From: Burhinus oedicnemus
Taxonomy: Eukaryota; Chordata; Aves; Charadriiformes; Burhinidae
Assembly (NCBI GenBank): GCA_008921705.1
Contig: VFFE01005989.1
Location: forward strand, 138,301 to 202,300
Length of the DNA stretch: 64,000 bases
Direction of reading: 5' to 3'
Part shown: one piece after another, positions 9,960-24,900 of the stretch
How the letters are laid out: the number at the start of each line of letters is the position of its first letter
Position numbering within the stretch: the stretch's first letter is position 1
Position numbers and translations under genes: made by a program
Notes under the pieces: generated by a model
Databases searched by the model: none
What the model saw: the letters and a program-made list of their open reading frames with translations, nothing else
Told to the model about the DNA's origin: nothing

Positions 9960-12900
9960 GTAAGTTCTGTGTAATGATGTTTGACTTTATCTTTTTCTGC
10001 CAGTATAAGTATTTCAACAAAGGCAAAAAAATCTCACTTTTTTTGCAAACTTACTCTCTAGGAGAGGTACATCCAGTAGATCTTCCACATTAATTCACTG
10101 AATTTACAAAGTATTGCAGGTATTATATTTTTTGAAAAATGTTACAAGAGGAAAAGAAAGCAGAATTAATGCTATTTACTAAAGATTTACCAGTGTTTTG
10201 ACAGCTTTTTGAGCACTCTTTTTGAGGACCAGCCAGTCATAGTGGTTCATTTTGACATTCTCAGTCTCCTTCCGTCCAAACATTTATATTTTCATGCTGC
10301 TATCCAGAAAAGTATACTTTGCTTTTAGCTGTCTGAAGTTTCATGTGCTGCCCTCCACATTTTTAGTAAGTCACTGCTAGCTGTAGTAGATGCGTGCTGG
10401 CCGTGTAATGTTATACAGTAATTTTATATACAAATGTTTGTACAAAGGATATTTGGGTTGTTTCATTTTAATGTCTGATCTTAAAGGTCTTTTCGAGTCT
10501 AAACGATTCTATGATTCTGTGATTTAACCTGGAGAAGAGAAGGCTCTGGGGAGACCTTATTGCAGCCTTTCAGAACCTAAAGGAGGCTTATAAGAAAGAT
10601 GGGGACAGACTTTTTAGTAGGGCCTGTAGGACAAGGGGTAATGGCTTTATATTAAGAGGGCAGAGTTAGACTAGATATAAGGAAGAAACTTTTTATGAAG
10701 AGGGTGGTGAAACCCTGGCCCAGGTTGCCCAGAGAGGTGGTAGATGCCCCATCCCTGGAAACATTCAAGGTCAGGTTGGACGGGGCTCTGAGCAACCTGA
10801 CCTAGTTGAAGATGTCCCTGCTCATTGCAGGGGTGTTGGACAAGATGACCTTTCCAACCCAAACTATTCTATGATTCTCTGATTTTAAGGAAGATAAGTA
10901 TCTCTGTATTCCTGCTCTGCCCCAGGTGTGACCCCTTGCCTAGAAGTGAAAAAGTTCATTTAAGGTGTGGTTTAAGGAACAGCTTCAGCCAAATAAGAAC
11001 AAACTGCATCATAGGCGCAAATGCAAAGCCTAAAAACTCTAAAGCTAAATAACTCTAAATAACTCTTGTAACTCTATGTAAGGCTACAACAGGAATTAAT
11101 ACTTTGATTATGTTAGCCTACCTGTTAGAGTGGTTTTCAGTGTTTTTAAGGCTATCAGCTGAGTGGAAAAATACATTGGTTTTGGCTAGCAAAATATGTG
11201 AAAGTTTATTTTGGTAACAGCAAATTTTTGAGCATTTTTTTTAATTAGATGACTGTATTGTCAGTCTCCTACTGATGCCATTGACAGTTTTTATAGGATT
11301 AAATCAAAGTTTTGATTTAGAACAGTCTCTGGCCTGGTCTCATGCAATTGATCACTTTGGTATAAACCCGGTTCTAATTTATACAAATTGTCAGTTTAAG
11401 GAACATTGTGTCTGTTAGTAGCTGTTTGGCTGTAGTAGCTGTTTGTATGTGCTCTCTATGGAAAAGAGGTAAATATCACAAGCGTTTCTTATAGAAATTT
11501 TACTTTCCAAGCACTGAATTGTGTTCATAATTTTATGGACAGACTCAGTTTCCCCATATGTTTTTAGAGATACATTTGACATTTTTGGTAGTGTGATTCA
11601 GTCATGATTTTACCAGGATATTTCCTAGAATTTAGGGTTTTTTTCCCCATATAATTTAAAATTCTTTCCCTTTTTAACACAGTTTGCCATCAAGAATGTT
11701 ATTTTCTTGTTGCAAACAACTAATGCTTAAGACGAGTATTTAGATCTCTTACTTCAGAATGATGGAAAGAGTTTAACTAGTTACTGACTCAAGCGAAATA
11801 TGAATTTGATGGTCTAAAATACATTGAACTGAAAGTGAGTTATGTTAAGAATCTCCTCAGCTACCTCGTCCTCTCTATCTCAAGCATTTTAGGGATGAGA
11901 AGAAAAAGTCTTCTGTATTAGCTGCTGTGAGTTTTCTTGCTATATCTGTATCAGATTCTCATTGCCAGGTGTAAGGAAGTATATATTTATGTTAGTAACA
12001 AAGGTGAGATGCCCGAGTCACATGCTTACGTTATACAGTTTTGTATCTACCCAGGAGATGATTACTAAGTAGCAAAGTGGGCTCATGCAATAATGATACT
12101 TGTTTGTTACAGTAAATTCTCATTTATATGTCATTGTTTTCTTTGCTGAAATTTTGAAGAAATGAATTGCTTCTGATGTTGAAAAGCTGTGTGGATATCT
12201 CAGCTAGTTTGTTTGGTTTTGGGTTGTTTGTTTGTTTGGCTTTTTTTTTTTTTTTTTTTTTTTTTAACTAAGAGAGCTACCTTAACATTATATTAATAAA
12301 GGAATGCCAGGAAAAATTATCATACTATGATAACTACTTGGTGTATTTCTTGCTGCCTGTGGAATTGGCTTTAAACTGAATCCTCCTTCTGTCTCCTAAT
12401 CTTAAGAGGCTGCTTAAGGTATAATTCCAATGTTTGTGAAAAACTAATATAATGAGTTATATTTTGCTCATTTGTTATGAATTGATTGACTGAAAGATGA
12501 GGAAGAAGTATGTATGTAGTCCTCAACATGATTACTTAGCAAATATTCTTCTGTAGGATATTTAAATACAAGCTCCACTGCAGAGGAGTCTTAGGTTCCA
12601 TGTGGTAGATGTACTAGTAATATCCCATGCGCCAGTACATGCTGGGGGCCACCCAGCTGGAAAGCAGCTTCGTAGAAGCTGGTCCTGGCGGGCACCAAGT
12701 TGAACATGAGCCAGCAATGTGCCCTTGCTGCAAAGCATCCTGGGCTGCCTGAGACAAAGTATGCCCAGCAGTTCAAGGAAGGTGATCCTTCCCCTGTAGT
12801 CCACCTTCCACTCTGCTCCACCTGGAGCACTGTGTCCAGTTCTGGGCTCCCCAATACAAGAGAGACATGGACTTACTGAAGAGGGTACAATGAAGGGCCG

Positions 12901-15900
12901 TGAAGAGGATTAAGGGACTGGAGCATCTCTCCTATAAGGAAAGGCTGAGAGGGCTGAGACTGTTCAGCCTGCAGAAGAGAAGGCTTGGAGGGGATCTTAC
13001 CAATGTATATAAATACCTGAATGGAGGATTCAAAGAGGATGGAGGCAGTCTCTTTTCCGTGGGGCCCAGTGACAGGACCAGAGGCAGTGAGCACAAACTG
13101 AAACACAAGAGGTTCCCTCTGAACCTCAGGAAATACTTTTTCACTGTGAGAGTGAGCACTGGCACAGGGTGCCAGAGAGGTTGTGGAGCCTCCATCCTTG
13201 GAGGTATTCAAAAGCTGTCTGGACATGTTCTGTCTCTAGGTGGCCCTGCTTGAGCAGGGAAATTGGACAAAATGACCTCCAGAGGACCCTTCCAGCCTCA
13301 ACCAATCTGTGATTCTGTGAACATCAGACATAACTTCATATGATATCAGGAGACTCCTGTGATCTCAGGAGACTCCTATTTCTTAAGAGGAGCTGTTGCA
13401 ACTTTTGCGTGATTATTTAAATTCAGCAAATGGCCAAGAAATAGCTGTCCTCAGAACTGAAGACTAGTATAGACTGACAGATTGTTTAGAAAACATTCAG
13501 GTACTTCTAGTTATCATATTCTGTGCTATAAGATGCAGGTCAATAGGCATTTTGTTTAAATATATGTGTGTATAAAAAAGTGCTTTGAGAAGAAGAGTGA
13601 CTTGAAGTTCCAAAGTAATTGAAAACCCTTTAACTTACACCAAGTTTCTGCAGTTACTACCACATGTTATTCTGCAATTCATAATGCATTCTTTCCGAAA
13701 CCAACCTACTGGTTTCAATAAAAGTTTGGGGTTTTTTTCATTTTAACGTACTGAATCCATTTTTGTCTCGGTGTCTCTGCTTTGAGAGCAGAGTTCTTCC
13801 TGAAATGAAAGAGTAATAAGAAACGCTGGGGGTTTTTACCCTTGTTTGTCAGGGTATGGAGAAGTGGTAGCCTTTGCCTCTCTGTCTTTAAGAAAAAGTC
13901 TAATATACGAATACAGTTTTTGATTCTAGTCTTAGTTATTTTTCTATAGGGATGGAGATAACATTTAAAAGGGTGATCATTAGCATGATCAGGGCCTAGG
14001 GCCTGGAAAATATTTGTACGGTGGGAGTTGGAGCTCAGTGTGTTTAGGTCAGGCGGTACTTAATTACTTCATAAAAGTATCTTCCTGCATAATATTAAAG
14101 GACGTTCAACTGAAAACAGTATATGAAGAAAGAAGAGTTAGGAACTGAAGACAGAAATATTAGAAATGAAGACGACAATTTTAATAAAAAATGCAATCAT
14201 TCTTTGAGCAAATAACTGAGAAAAGTAGTTTTTTTCATCTTGCAGTGTCATTTAAATCCAAACTGAATGCCTTCTTAGATGATACATTAAACGAAACTTA
14301 AGTTAATGGGCTCAAGGCATGGGTAAAAGAGTGAAATATAATGAGGTCGGTCTAAATTTAAGTCTTCCTTTCAGGTTTAAGCTTTATAAATTAAAACTTT
14401 CTGGAATGTATATGAGTTAAATTTCTTTCTGTGGCTATACTATTATAAATCAGGTTCTTCAATGGTGCTGTTATCTAGTAGTTATTTAATCTGTAACAGA
14501 AGAACAGTTCTTTTGTACCCATGTGCACTGCACTTTTAACTGAAAAACCAGTATTTGGCATCATTAATTGCTTGACCTATTTTTTTTTTCTTATCCTTAT
14601 TTTTATTGGAGGAATAGTCCTTACCATTAAAAGCAAACTGTTACAGTCTATAAAGGCATAATCAAACTCAACTGCAATTAGAGTCTTGCAAATGTAGTCT
14701 GGCATTGAAGGGCAATAAGCTGACTTAAATTACTGCACTTGGTTTAACTTCTGTAGATGGGGAAGAATCATTTGTGAATTCAAATTTGCATATGAAAAAT
14801 GAGTTGTGTAGTAGTTTCAGGATGCTATTTAACGGCCAGTATTGTCACCGTATAAATGGGTAGGGAAACCAATGTGCTTATTTAGCATACTTGCAGAAAC
14901 CCAAAAGCAAAAATAAATACTGTTTTTATTAGAGCTAAGGTTAAAACAGATACAGGAAGAAATAAATGCAAGGAATGTTCTGGCTGGATACATTACAAAT
15001 TTTTATTTCACTTGTGAGAAATTAATAAAATATGGTTACTTTTATAAATAAATATAGAAATAGTCATGTGAAAATTGCTTATCATTCCTTAAAATTATAT
15101 CAAAGACCCTTTGTATATTTAACATAAGTGTTTTAGGTCTGAGATGAGCAAAATCAAAAGTACAATACATCAATAAATATGCCAGATCTAAGTAATGATT
15201 AAGTTGGGTGTCACTATTTTGGTTATGCTAATAAAACAAATACCTTGTATATTGTTCAGGTGTTAATGTAGGCATGACATTATGAAATATTTTTTTAAAT
15301 TCTTCAGTTACTTACAGTGAAGTTGCATCCTTGTATGGGTTCTTTTGCATAGAGATCGCCACTCTCTGGATTTCTGCATGCACCTCCTCATGAACCTTGG
15401 AAGTCACTGAAATGCAGATTTAGGGAAAGCTTAGATACTCTTCTCAACATTTCTCCTTTCAAATGAAGTTAGTAGTATTTCCCTGTTTTCCATCCTTGGG
15501 CACTGCCACCAGACGCAGTGGAGGGAGATTGCAGGTGTCTATATGACTGACTAATAAGAGATTCTTGCAAATGCTGTGATTGCAGAAAACTATGGCTACT
15601 CTTGTTGAAGTGTATACATCAAGCTTTATTTGGTGCTGTTTGATTAGTTCCAAACTCATTTTCACAGTTACTTATTTTCTTAATGTATCAGTCTCCCCTT
15701 GAAAGCTTTTCTTTTTTCCTAGTTGTTTTTATAGTTCAAGAAGAGGTGGGGTGATTTTCACCCTGTCTTATACGCAACATTGATTTTAAGGTCCATCCTC
15801 ATTGTATCTTTGAGCTTCTGTAATCTCTGTTATTTCTGTGTCTTTCTAGTCCTAAATGAAGATTTCTGTCATATCAACGCTGTTACTCAAACAATTGACT

Positions 15901-18900
15901 ATGTTTCTGCTTGCAGCATTCTTTCAAGAGAATTCTGTTGCTGCAGGACATAAAGTACATTAAGCTAGAGGTGAATTTTCTGTTTTCTAATTAATGGAAT
16001 AAGCCAGGCTTTGTAAATTTTGCAATTTTTGATGCCTGAGTTTAACTTGCAGACATTAGGATAGTTCAAGAACATGCTAATACCCTTAAATTCCATTAAA
16101 TACACTTGTCTGAATAAGATAGACAGGAAAAGCTTTTTTCCTCCAGAGTGAGAATCTGTGGAGGATCCATATATAGAAAAATACATTACTTTGTAAGTAA
16201 ATAAATTTATATTAAATAACTTCAGGTCAGTCAACTTGAGTTCAGTGAAATTGGAATGAGGAGACCCATGCATTTTCATATGTGGAGCTGTACAGTTCTG
16301 AGTGCAAACATCAATGCAGGCAGGTGTGTAAGCAATCTAGAAATTTACATTTCAATGTCTCCCGAGGTCCATGAGGAGGCACATCCAGAAAATGTGTTCT
16401 CACACATGATTATCCAGAGTTGTGTGGATCTGTGGAGGAGACTATTTGGAAACTTTATTTGAGGGTAAGTAACCCTGTTTGCATTACGTACAAAGTAAAT
16501 ACACACATAAAATTGAATTCAGCTCCATTATGTCCCAGTCTGCAGTGGTGTCTTAGCATCTACAGTGTGTAGATGGTTCTTTTGATTATTTTGGGGATGT
16601 TTTTTTGAACACGTGTAAGCCAAAATCCCGGAAGAGTATGCACAGGTCTTCTGATCCCAGAAACATTCAGATTACAAAATTGGTAGGTGTCCTTATTCTT
16701 GGCTGGGGCTGTTGTAATAACAGTGGAGGAGCAAGGACAGAGACAGGCTGTGGAGATAAGGAGAGGGCAGTTTCCGTGGCTATTGAATACAAATATTTTA
16801 TCACACTGGGACTGGTAAACTGCACAATGCTGCTGCTTTTTTTCATTTGGGAGAGCAGGGGCAGAGAGAATGCTGTTACAAATATACATGGCTGTAAAGT
16901 GAGACAGCTGTTGAGAGAATAAGTAAAGATTCTCTTTGAAATCAGATAAACTGAAAATTACACATTTGTACACACAAACTGATTGACCTTTGTGTAATGA
17001 AAACTGCTTGTTGTTTTACTTTGAAGTAAGCAAAGTCTGCTAAATAATACCTCTCATGTTCTCTGCAAACTGTATTTTCTCAGCAAAATTCCTCTGCTAT
17101 ATAATACCTAGATACATAATGAATATGTTCTTAATCTGTTCTAAGCTGATTTTTAAAAAAAAATAAAATATCAGCTTATCATTGGTTTTTGATATGTGAT
17201 CTAACGCTGTTCATCTCAAGCACTTAAAAAAAGCAAAACCACATATATGAAGTGTTAAATAGCAAGTATGGGCTTTAAACTCTTACTGAGTTTGGAATCA
17301 TTTGTAAAATGAGTGTAATGCTTTAGTAGTAGAATAATGCACTTTATTTTCTAAAGAAATGGAATGTTCACCTAGATGTTAGATATGTACCTACTCACAA
17401 TGAATCTATGTCATAGATTGCATCCTGCAAGTGCTTCGGTGTGTGCATAAATCTGTAATTTAAGTTTCCTTTTTGTTTCATTCAAAAAATTTAGTAATAT
17501 GTAATTCCCATATTATCTTTGTTTAATTTTTGAATTGATGCTTTTAAGTACAGCCTAATTAATCATATTCTTATATGTTAAAGCTAAGTACTAGTAAATG
17601 CTGAGATACCTAGATGAATACTCTAGTACATATTTCTTTATTCTGAAGACTATATATATATACACACACACACATTTTCATTTGTGTTTTGTGTCAGTTG
17701 GCAAGGGATGAAGTTTAAATTGCCTACTGCTATTTTAGTATCTGTCACTGGATGAATGAAGTATTTCTTTATAATTCATGTACATTAACAGCAGAAGTGC
17801 AATTGTTGGCTGGTCTGTTTTTACCTCTCATTTTGTAGAGTCGAAAAATCCACACATATGCACTGGTGAAATGAAAATACAAAAAAAAATATTATAATTA
17901 ACTATTTTTCTTAGAAGGTTCATGCTATAATATAAGAGGTTTGAATATCTCCAAGTAATTGCTGTTAAGAGAAAATAATTTTGCAGCCAATTTTGTAGTT
18001 TACCAGGCTGTTGCATATTCACTCTTAAAAGCGAATGTAAAGATTTGAGTGTTCTTTCAGTTCATTTCTGCCTCATGCTCTAAATGGCTATAATTTGTAA
18101 TTATACAGGAAGTGCTGCATGTTGCCGGAGTGGAAATGCAGTTAACAGCTGCTGTTTCATTTTTGACTGTTCTGCAAGACGAGTCGGTGTCCATTCATAC
18201 GTACTCCCACTCCTTCCTACATATCATTCTCCAGAACCTGGAACACCGAGATGCAGGTCAGGGCTGCTCAGCTATGCTGAGGATCCAGTACTTCGACACA
18301 TTTTGTTTCCTTAGTGACCGTACAATACTGTGTGAAGCAGTGAGTGCAGTCACCGGGACTTTGTTTCTAGACTTGCATGAATGAAAAGATCTTTGCATGC
18401 TGACCACTTACATGCTGATATTTAAATGTAATTCTGGTTGGAGCAAACCAAACCACTCTGAAGGACTAAATCCCAAAGTTGATACTGAGTCCAAACTTCT
18501 ACTGAAGTACTGGAATTTTGTGGCTGAGAAAATGGAGGGAGGATAGTTGACATTTCTTCTGTGATGATTAGTTTTTCTTAGCTTCTTTGACACTATTTTT
18601 AGTATACAAAGAAAAAAAATGGCCTCTTACAACACTAGAAAGTTTCGGTGGGCATAAGAAAAGAATATGTTTCTAAATGAGGGAAACCATCTTTTCAAAG
18701 CAAGCAGGTTCATTATCATTTTTGTACAGGAATTGAAAAGGTAAAAGGGGGACAGAATTTGCTTCTCACCTATCCTGCTTCTTAGTTTGAAGGCTTGAAT
18801 ATGAATTTAGTGGCTTTTAGAAACATAGCTCCTTGAAGAGGTGTGTGTAAAAAGTGAAAACTAATTTTGTAAAACTGGTGGTGTGTTTTGTTATACTTGT

Positions 18901-21900
18901 TATATACACAACATAACATACAACCCATTTCTTTCTAACAGGCGTCAGCAATGCATGGCTAGAAACTCTTCTTGCTGTAATAGAAGCGTTACCAAAAGAG
19001 ACTATCAGACATGAGGTAATAATATTCTCCCACTTACGCTAACAACAGATTTATAATATTTTGTAAGATTGTAGTTCCCTGCAAGTCTCATTCACTACAG
19101 TGAGATTTATGGCAGTTCTATGCCTGTGAACACAGTAATGTGGGGGAACATACTTAAGAGAGGAATGTGCTAAAAGGTGAGACAGGAAGGTCACCTTAAA
19201 AAATGTTAGTGTTCTTCAGCAAATAAAGACTATTTACTGTAACACTTCCACTGCACTTAATATTCTCAGTAACGTATTTTCACGTATCCAGTTTTGGTTT
19301 CTAGGATAGTATCTCATTCTGTGTCTTCATGAAGAAACTACATTTTGTTTCCTACCGAACTAAAATTCCAGTTTCGGCTAAATGGGACTGAATGCTTGAG
19401 ATCCACTTCATTGTGTATTTCAGTTGTTCTTGATGTACCAAAAAGCTAATGCCTTGCGAACACTCTTAATTTTTCACTGTGTAGCTCAAGAAAGAGGAAG
19501 GAAATCTGTAACTAAGTCATAATGTCACTCCCCTTTGCCCAGCTAATTTATTCAGTTTTGGTTTAAGTATTCATATTTCATTTTTAAAACTTAACAAAAG
19601 TTGCAAAAGCTTTGCAACAGGCATATTTTACTGTGTTTATAATTTAGAACAATATGGAGGTTTAAATATATGATTGTTTGTGTAGTATAAAAATACTCAT
19701 TAAAATTAGCAGCTAATTGAAATCCAACACTCCTTAAAAAATAAACTTATAAAGGGTGAAAACTTAGGTTGGGAAAACAGAAGAGAAATTATTCTAGTCA
19801 CCTCCAAAATCTAACTGTAATGTGATTTTTTAAGATGCCCTTTAAACAAGATGGAGTTTCTCCCCTGATTTGTCTTTAGGAACACAACAATTTGCTTTGG
19901 GAAGGGCACAACTGATAAAGCAGTGTTGATTCAGCAGCTCTACAGAAACCTGAATCTGAAAAGGGGCCTTTTGTGTTCCTTGAAGGATCTTTGTGTCAGA
20001 AAACCTGGAATATTCTAGTTGTTGTTTTGGTTTTTTGGGTTTTTTTTTTGTAATTAAAAGTCATAGGACAATCATAGATTCCAGGGCCATCAGGAAAGGT
20101 CTGTGTCTCAGACCAAAGTTCAGCCTAACCCACAGTATCCTGTCTCTGGCAATGGTCACTTCATGGGGGAGACGGTGCCTAGGGCAGTAGTTGGAGTTAG
20201 TATTACTGGATGTGGTGTGTTTGCTGTCATAGTTCAAAGACCAAATAAGTTTTGTAGACGACTCATGACACGTTTCTTTATACAGTGTTATAGTTAGAAG
20301 CATATCTTATGTACTAATTCTAGTCTGGGTGATCTGTTTGTCTTTACAGTGGTAGGATTCTCTCACCTCAAAATTTCAGGTGGTAAGAGAAGGAGGAGAA
20401 TGCTTTCAGAATATGGATGAACTTTCCTGCCCTGTATATTATCCTTTTGTGGAGCTCTGCAAAAGAGATTGAGTGAGGAACTGTGGCAGAGACTACAGGA
20501 GATACCTCTCTGTAATGTTCCTCTTGGGCTGGCACCTGGATTTCTGTGATTATTTCTGAGCAAAAAATAATATATCTAAAGATAGTGTTCTGCAGGCCTG
20601 CCTTTGTTTGTTTCTGGCACCATAGAGGTGACAGATGTCAGCAGAGCTCCAATAAAGATGCCGTTTTTCTGTGTCTGTAGGGAAATGAAACCTCTTCCCT
20701 ACAGATCCCCAAAGTATGCGTAATTGAGAGGGATCGGTGCCTCAAAACTTAACATCAAAAGAGGTGTTTCCTGGGAACAATTACGAGAAGGAACCTCAGA
20801 GAGGCTTCCTTTCCCTTTCTCTGCAGATTTTTTTTTCTTGTGCAGGAACATATTTAACAACTTTTGTGAAAATTACCAGCTAGTAGCTATAAATATTCAT
20901 ACACAACTTAGTCTCCAAATAAAGATACAAGTTGACAGATGTAAAACTGTGGCTGTGATGTGAATCATAAACTGCTATTTGGGCTAAGATACAGGTTTAA
21001 TATGCTATAATTAGTACTGAATATTAAATATGGGTTTCCAGTAGACTCTTAATGTACATAGGCATTGTTAGTGTTAGTACTGATTAATTCCATGAAAGGG
21101 GTAGATGACATTTGGGATGTATTTTCCAAGTTTGTTGGTTTTTGTTTTGTTTTGTTTTGGTTTTTTTTTTTTAAGAAGAGGAGTACATTATTTACTGCTC
21201 ACATTTCTTCTGTTCGTATTTCTTCTTTTTTCTTTCATATAGATCCTGAACCCACTTGTTTCCAAAGCACAGCTTTCTCAAACACTTCAGTCCCGCTTAG
21301 TTAGTTGTAAAATCATGGGAAAATTAGCTAACAAATTTGAAGCTCATATGTAAGTAGTCTATACATATATTTTCATTCCAGAGTATATACCAGTATTTCT
21401 TTGTTAGTGAGCAAAAATTACTACAAGATTGCAAAAATTAAATGCTTTCTTTTTACAGATCGCTTTAGCTGGATATTAATTAATAATTAAAAGATACTCA
21501 TTATGTAACTAGCATACTCAGACTTGCTGATGTTCATCAGTTTGTAACTTCAGTTTGTATGTTCTTCCATAGGTTTGACTGGGTACCATTTTCGTGCCAT
21601 TCTTCCCTATTGTTTTTCTTACTAGGAAATAAGCCAAACAGTGAATTTCTCTGCAATTTACGGAGACCAAACACAACTTCATCACCTTAGAGTTTCTTTT
21701 CATAAAGAGAATAATCCTGTTCCTAAATTTTTATTTGTCTAATCAAGTTTAACATGTAGTTATATTTTTTTTTCTGTCCCTAATTATATGGAGATGTATC
21801 AGGAGCCACTATTGCGGCCTGACGTTATCCAGCTCTTAGGTTCAGTGTCTGTGGGTTTGGACAGTGGTGCAGAACAGGGAAGCAATACAAATGCAGAGGA

Positions 21901-24900
21901 ATCGTGCCTAGCTCGGGAAGTCCGCTCTAATAATGATTTTGATCTAACCCAAAATGCAAGAATTCAGCATAGCAGAAAATATGAACAACAGAACTGTATG
22001 ACAAGACATTTAGGAATAAATTTCTTTAAATTATGATCTTCTTCTTGAATAAAAAGAACTAGAAGCAACCAAAAGGAAGCTATCTACACCTTCATTTGCT
22101 ATGTAGACACACTTGTTGGACATGCAAAAGATAATGGGCATGGTAGCGTATTTTCAGAATCTTACCAAAGCCTTTGTGTCCAAAGAAGAGCAGAGAAGCT
22201 GGTGAGGGGTCTAGAGCACAAGTCCTATGAGGAGCGGCTGAGGGAACTGGGATTGTTTAGCCTGGAGAAAAGGAGGCTGAGGGGAGACCTTGTTGCTCTC
22301 TACAACTACCTGAAAGGAGGTTGTAGCGAGGTGGGGGTCGGTCTCTTCTCCCAAGTAACAGGCAATAAGACAAGAGGAAACAGCCTCAAGTTGCGCCAGG
22401 GGAGGTTTAGATTGGATATGCGGAAAAGTTTCTTCACCGAAAGGGTGATCAAGCATTGGAACAGGCTGCCCAGGGAAGTGGTTGAGTCACCATCCCTGGA
22501 AGTATTTAAAAGATGGGCAGATGTGGTGCTCAGGGACATGGTTTAGTGGTGGACTTTAGGTTTTCAGTTGGGCTTGATGGTCTTAAAGATCTTTTTCTGC
22601 CTAAATAATTCTATGATTCTATGAAATCTTTGTCTTCAAAATTTGTAGAATTCTGGCAGAATCACAATTGCTTTTATTTATTTGATGTTACATTCTCATG
22701 AAAATAAAGTGAATTTCCAGATCACTTAGAATCTTATGAGAAATTCTAAGTGATAACCATAGTAAGTTTGAATATGATACCTTCTTTTATTGTGTTTCTT
22801 TAATATGATTCCTTGCTCTTCAGAAGTGGGAAACCCCTCATTTCAGTGAACAGATAGCAGCACCATTTCTGTACAGAAGCTACATGTTAAGAAGGTGGCT
22901 GAGAATTTTCTGGGACATATTGATCCTCTGGTAGCGAGCTCTGAGCGCAGTTCAGAGGGCTGAAACAAGACCTGGATTCACAGGTTTAGAATGTGGCAAG
23001 CTGAGTAAGATTCATGAGACACTCTCATTCCCCTTGCAGGAAGGGGCTTGGTCTCAGGAGTAGGCAATATATAAACATATCTTCACATTCTTCTTCAGAA
23101 TGCCTCCATTTTTCCTCATAAAATTTATACTAAAATTAAAAAACTTTCTTCTGTATTTCACATGACTCCCAGGTTATTCTATAGAATTTTGAAAAAGTCC
23201 TGACCTTGGAATAGAACATTAGTTTTTCTACCCTCTGTTCCAACAGCTAGTTAAAAACAAATCTTTTTTTGAAGTAGTCCCTACTTCAGAGTGTTCTAAA
23301 ATGCGAAACTCCCAAGACTTTGTACAATTTTTGAAACTTGAGGCCAAGTTTTACTGTAAGAAGTAAATTAATTTTCACTGGGATGAGTGGAGGCTGTGCA
23401 AGCTGGCTTGAAAATTTGCTTGTCTGTGGCTTCATATTATTTCTCTTGAGTTTTGCAACAAAAAAGATTTGGATAGAGATATTTTATGAATACTCATGAC
23501 AGCATCTTGGGCAGTGAAAGGAAACACAATGGCTGATTCTGCCAAGTTGTAGTATGTGTTTTTACTTAAACAGACTTCAAAATAGTTATTTTATATCTGT
23601 CATTGATTTAACAGGAATACTTGGGTCTACTTGCATAAAGGCATTGCAGTGCTGAAGCTTTTAATATTAAATTATTTTTCTACTTCCCAAATATCCGTTT
23701 GGTGATACATGCATACCAAAGATGAGGTAATAGAGACAATTAATTCGGATTTACACGTCCATATATATAATTCTTGTATTCTTAGAGTGGCTGTTCAAAA
23801 ATTGTACTGAAGATGGTTATTTAATGAGGACAGCATCTCTAAGCCTACCTACTTTTTTGCAGTTTAAAAAAAAAAATCAGATGAAAGATGAGCAACTTAT
23901 AGTGACTGTAAATAATCCTTTTTCTGTTTCTTTATAGCACATATTTATTTGATGTACAGTATTCTTTTATAATTGCCAGTTCTCAGAAAAATCATTTATC
24001 ATGTGTGATAAATTAGTTTTAAAAAATGTTGCTATTAGAAGTAATATATGGGTAAATTTTGAGTACTACAGAGTGAATTTTGTGTATTCTTGTCATGTAT
24101 TAATAAAAAAAATGTTCACATTTTTAGTATTAAAAGAGAGATTCTTCCCATGGTAAAATCTCTGTGCCAGGATGTGGAATATGAAGTTAGAACTTGCATG
24201 TGTCGGCAACTGGAACATATAGCTCAAGGAATAGGGTGAGTACAATTTGCATAACTGCTTCTAAACGCAAACTCTTTCTCTAAAATATTTAACAGTAACC
24301 TAAAGACTCCTTTAAAGATTTCTAACTTAATTCATGCATACTGAATACTGAATTTGGAATGTACAGATGTGTTCTTAGGAATTGACTGTTGGCAGTTGGC
24401 TCTGTTCCATTTTTAGATCTTTATTTCTCTCTCATAGTAAAATTGCTGAACATACAAACAGCAGTTTTTTCTAAATAATGAGTTCATCTATGGCTTCTTG
24501 AAATCATCTCAATTATCCATTGATGTCATTGGGTTTATTTAAAAATGGAAGAGGATTATGGCAAGTATTAGCATTTTCTAATAATTACTGTGAAGTTTGT
24601 TGTGAACGGATGGTAAATGTGTTTTGTAAGCAAATTTCAGTTTAGTAGCAGCTTTTACTCTTAAGCATGAAGACCTTCAATATTGCACATATAGGAATAG
24701 AAAAAGTCTGGAACTTTTATTTTAATAAATAGGACATGTTAACTACCCACCCAGGCTTGGTCTCTGAGTTAACAAATACTTTAAAATTCCAGGTCTGTCC
24801 ACCTGTTATTGTGACAGGAAGAAAAAAAAAGCAGTAACTTCTCTTGCAGACTTGAAGAAAATATCACGTAAAGTTCCCTGCTCTGTGTTACACAGCAGAG

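Larger units (their letters stand above)
9960..18108. other. PPP4R4 intron (8.1 kb)
   Basis: Contains the CR1 pair at 10474-10885, the CR1 at 12575-13320, a 25-base T run at 12241-12265 after a TTTG-rich stretch, and a TA/CA dinucleotide repeat at 17651-17674. Short open frames around 15965-16973 show no family resemblance. Nothing else was recognised. Confidence 0.7.

Noticed and set aside
16560..16973. Overlapping open frames on both strands (105 and 137 codons)
   Set aside because: Low-similarity, Cys-rich translations with no domain pattern. Mutual antisense overlap is typical of chance.
20065..20250. Possible old interspersed repeat (ATCATAGATTCCAGGGCC and CAGTATCCTGTCTCTGGC look familiar from reptile/amniote repeats)
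   Set aside because: Too short and diverged to assign to a family by eye; a Dfam profile search would decide.
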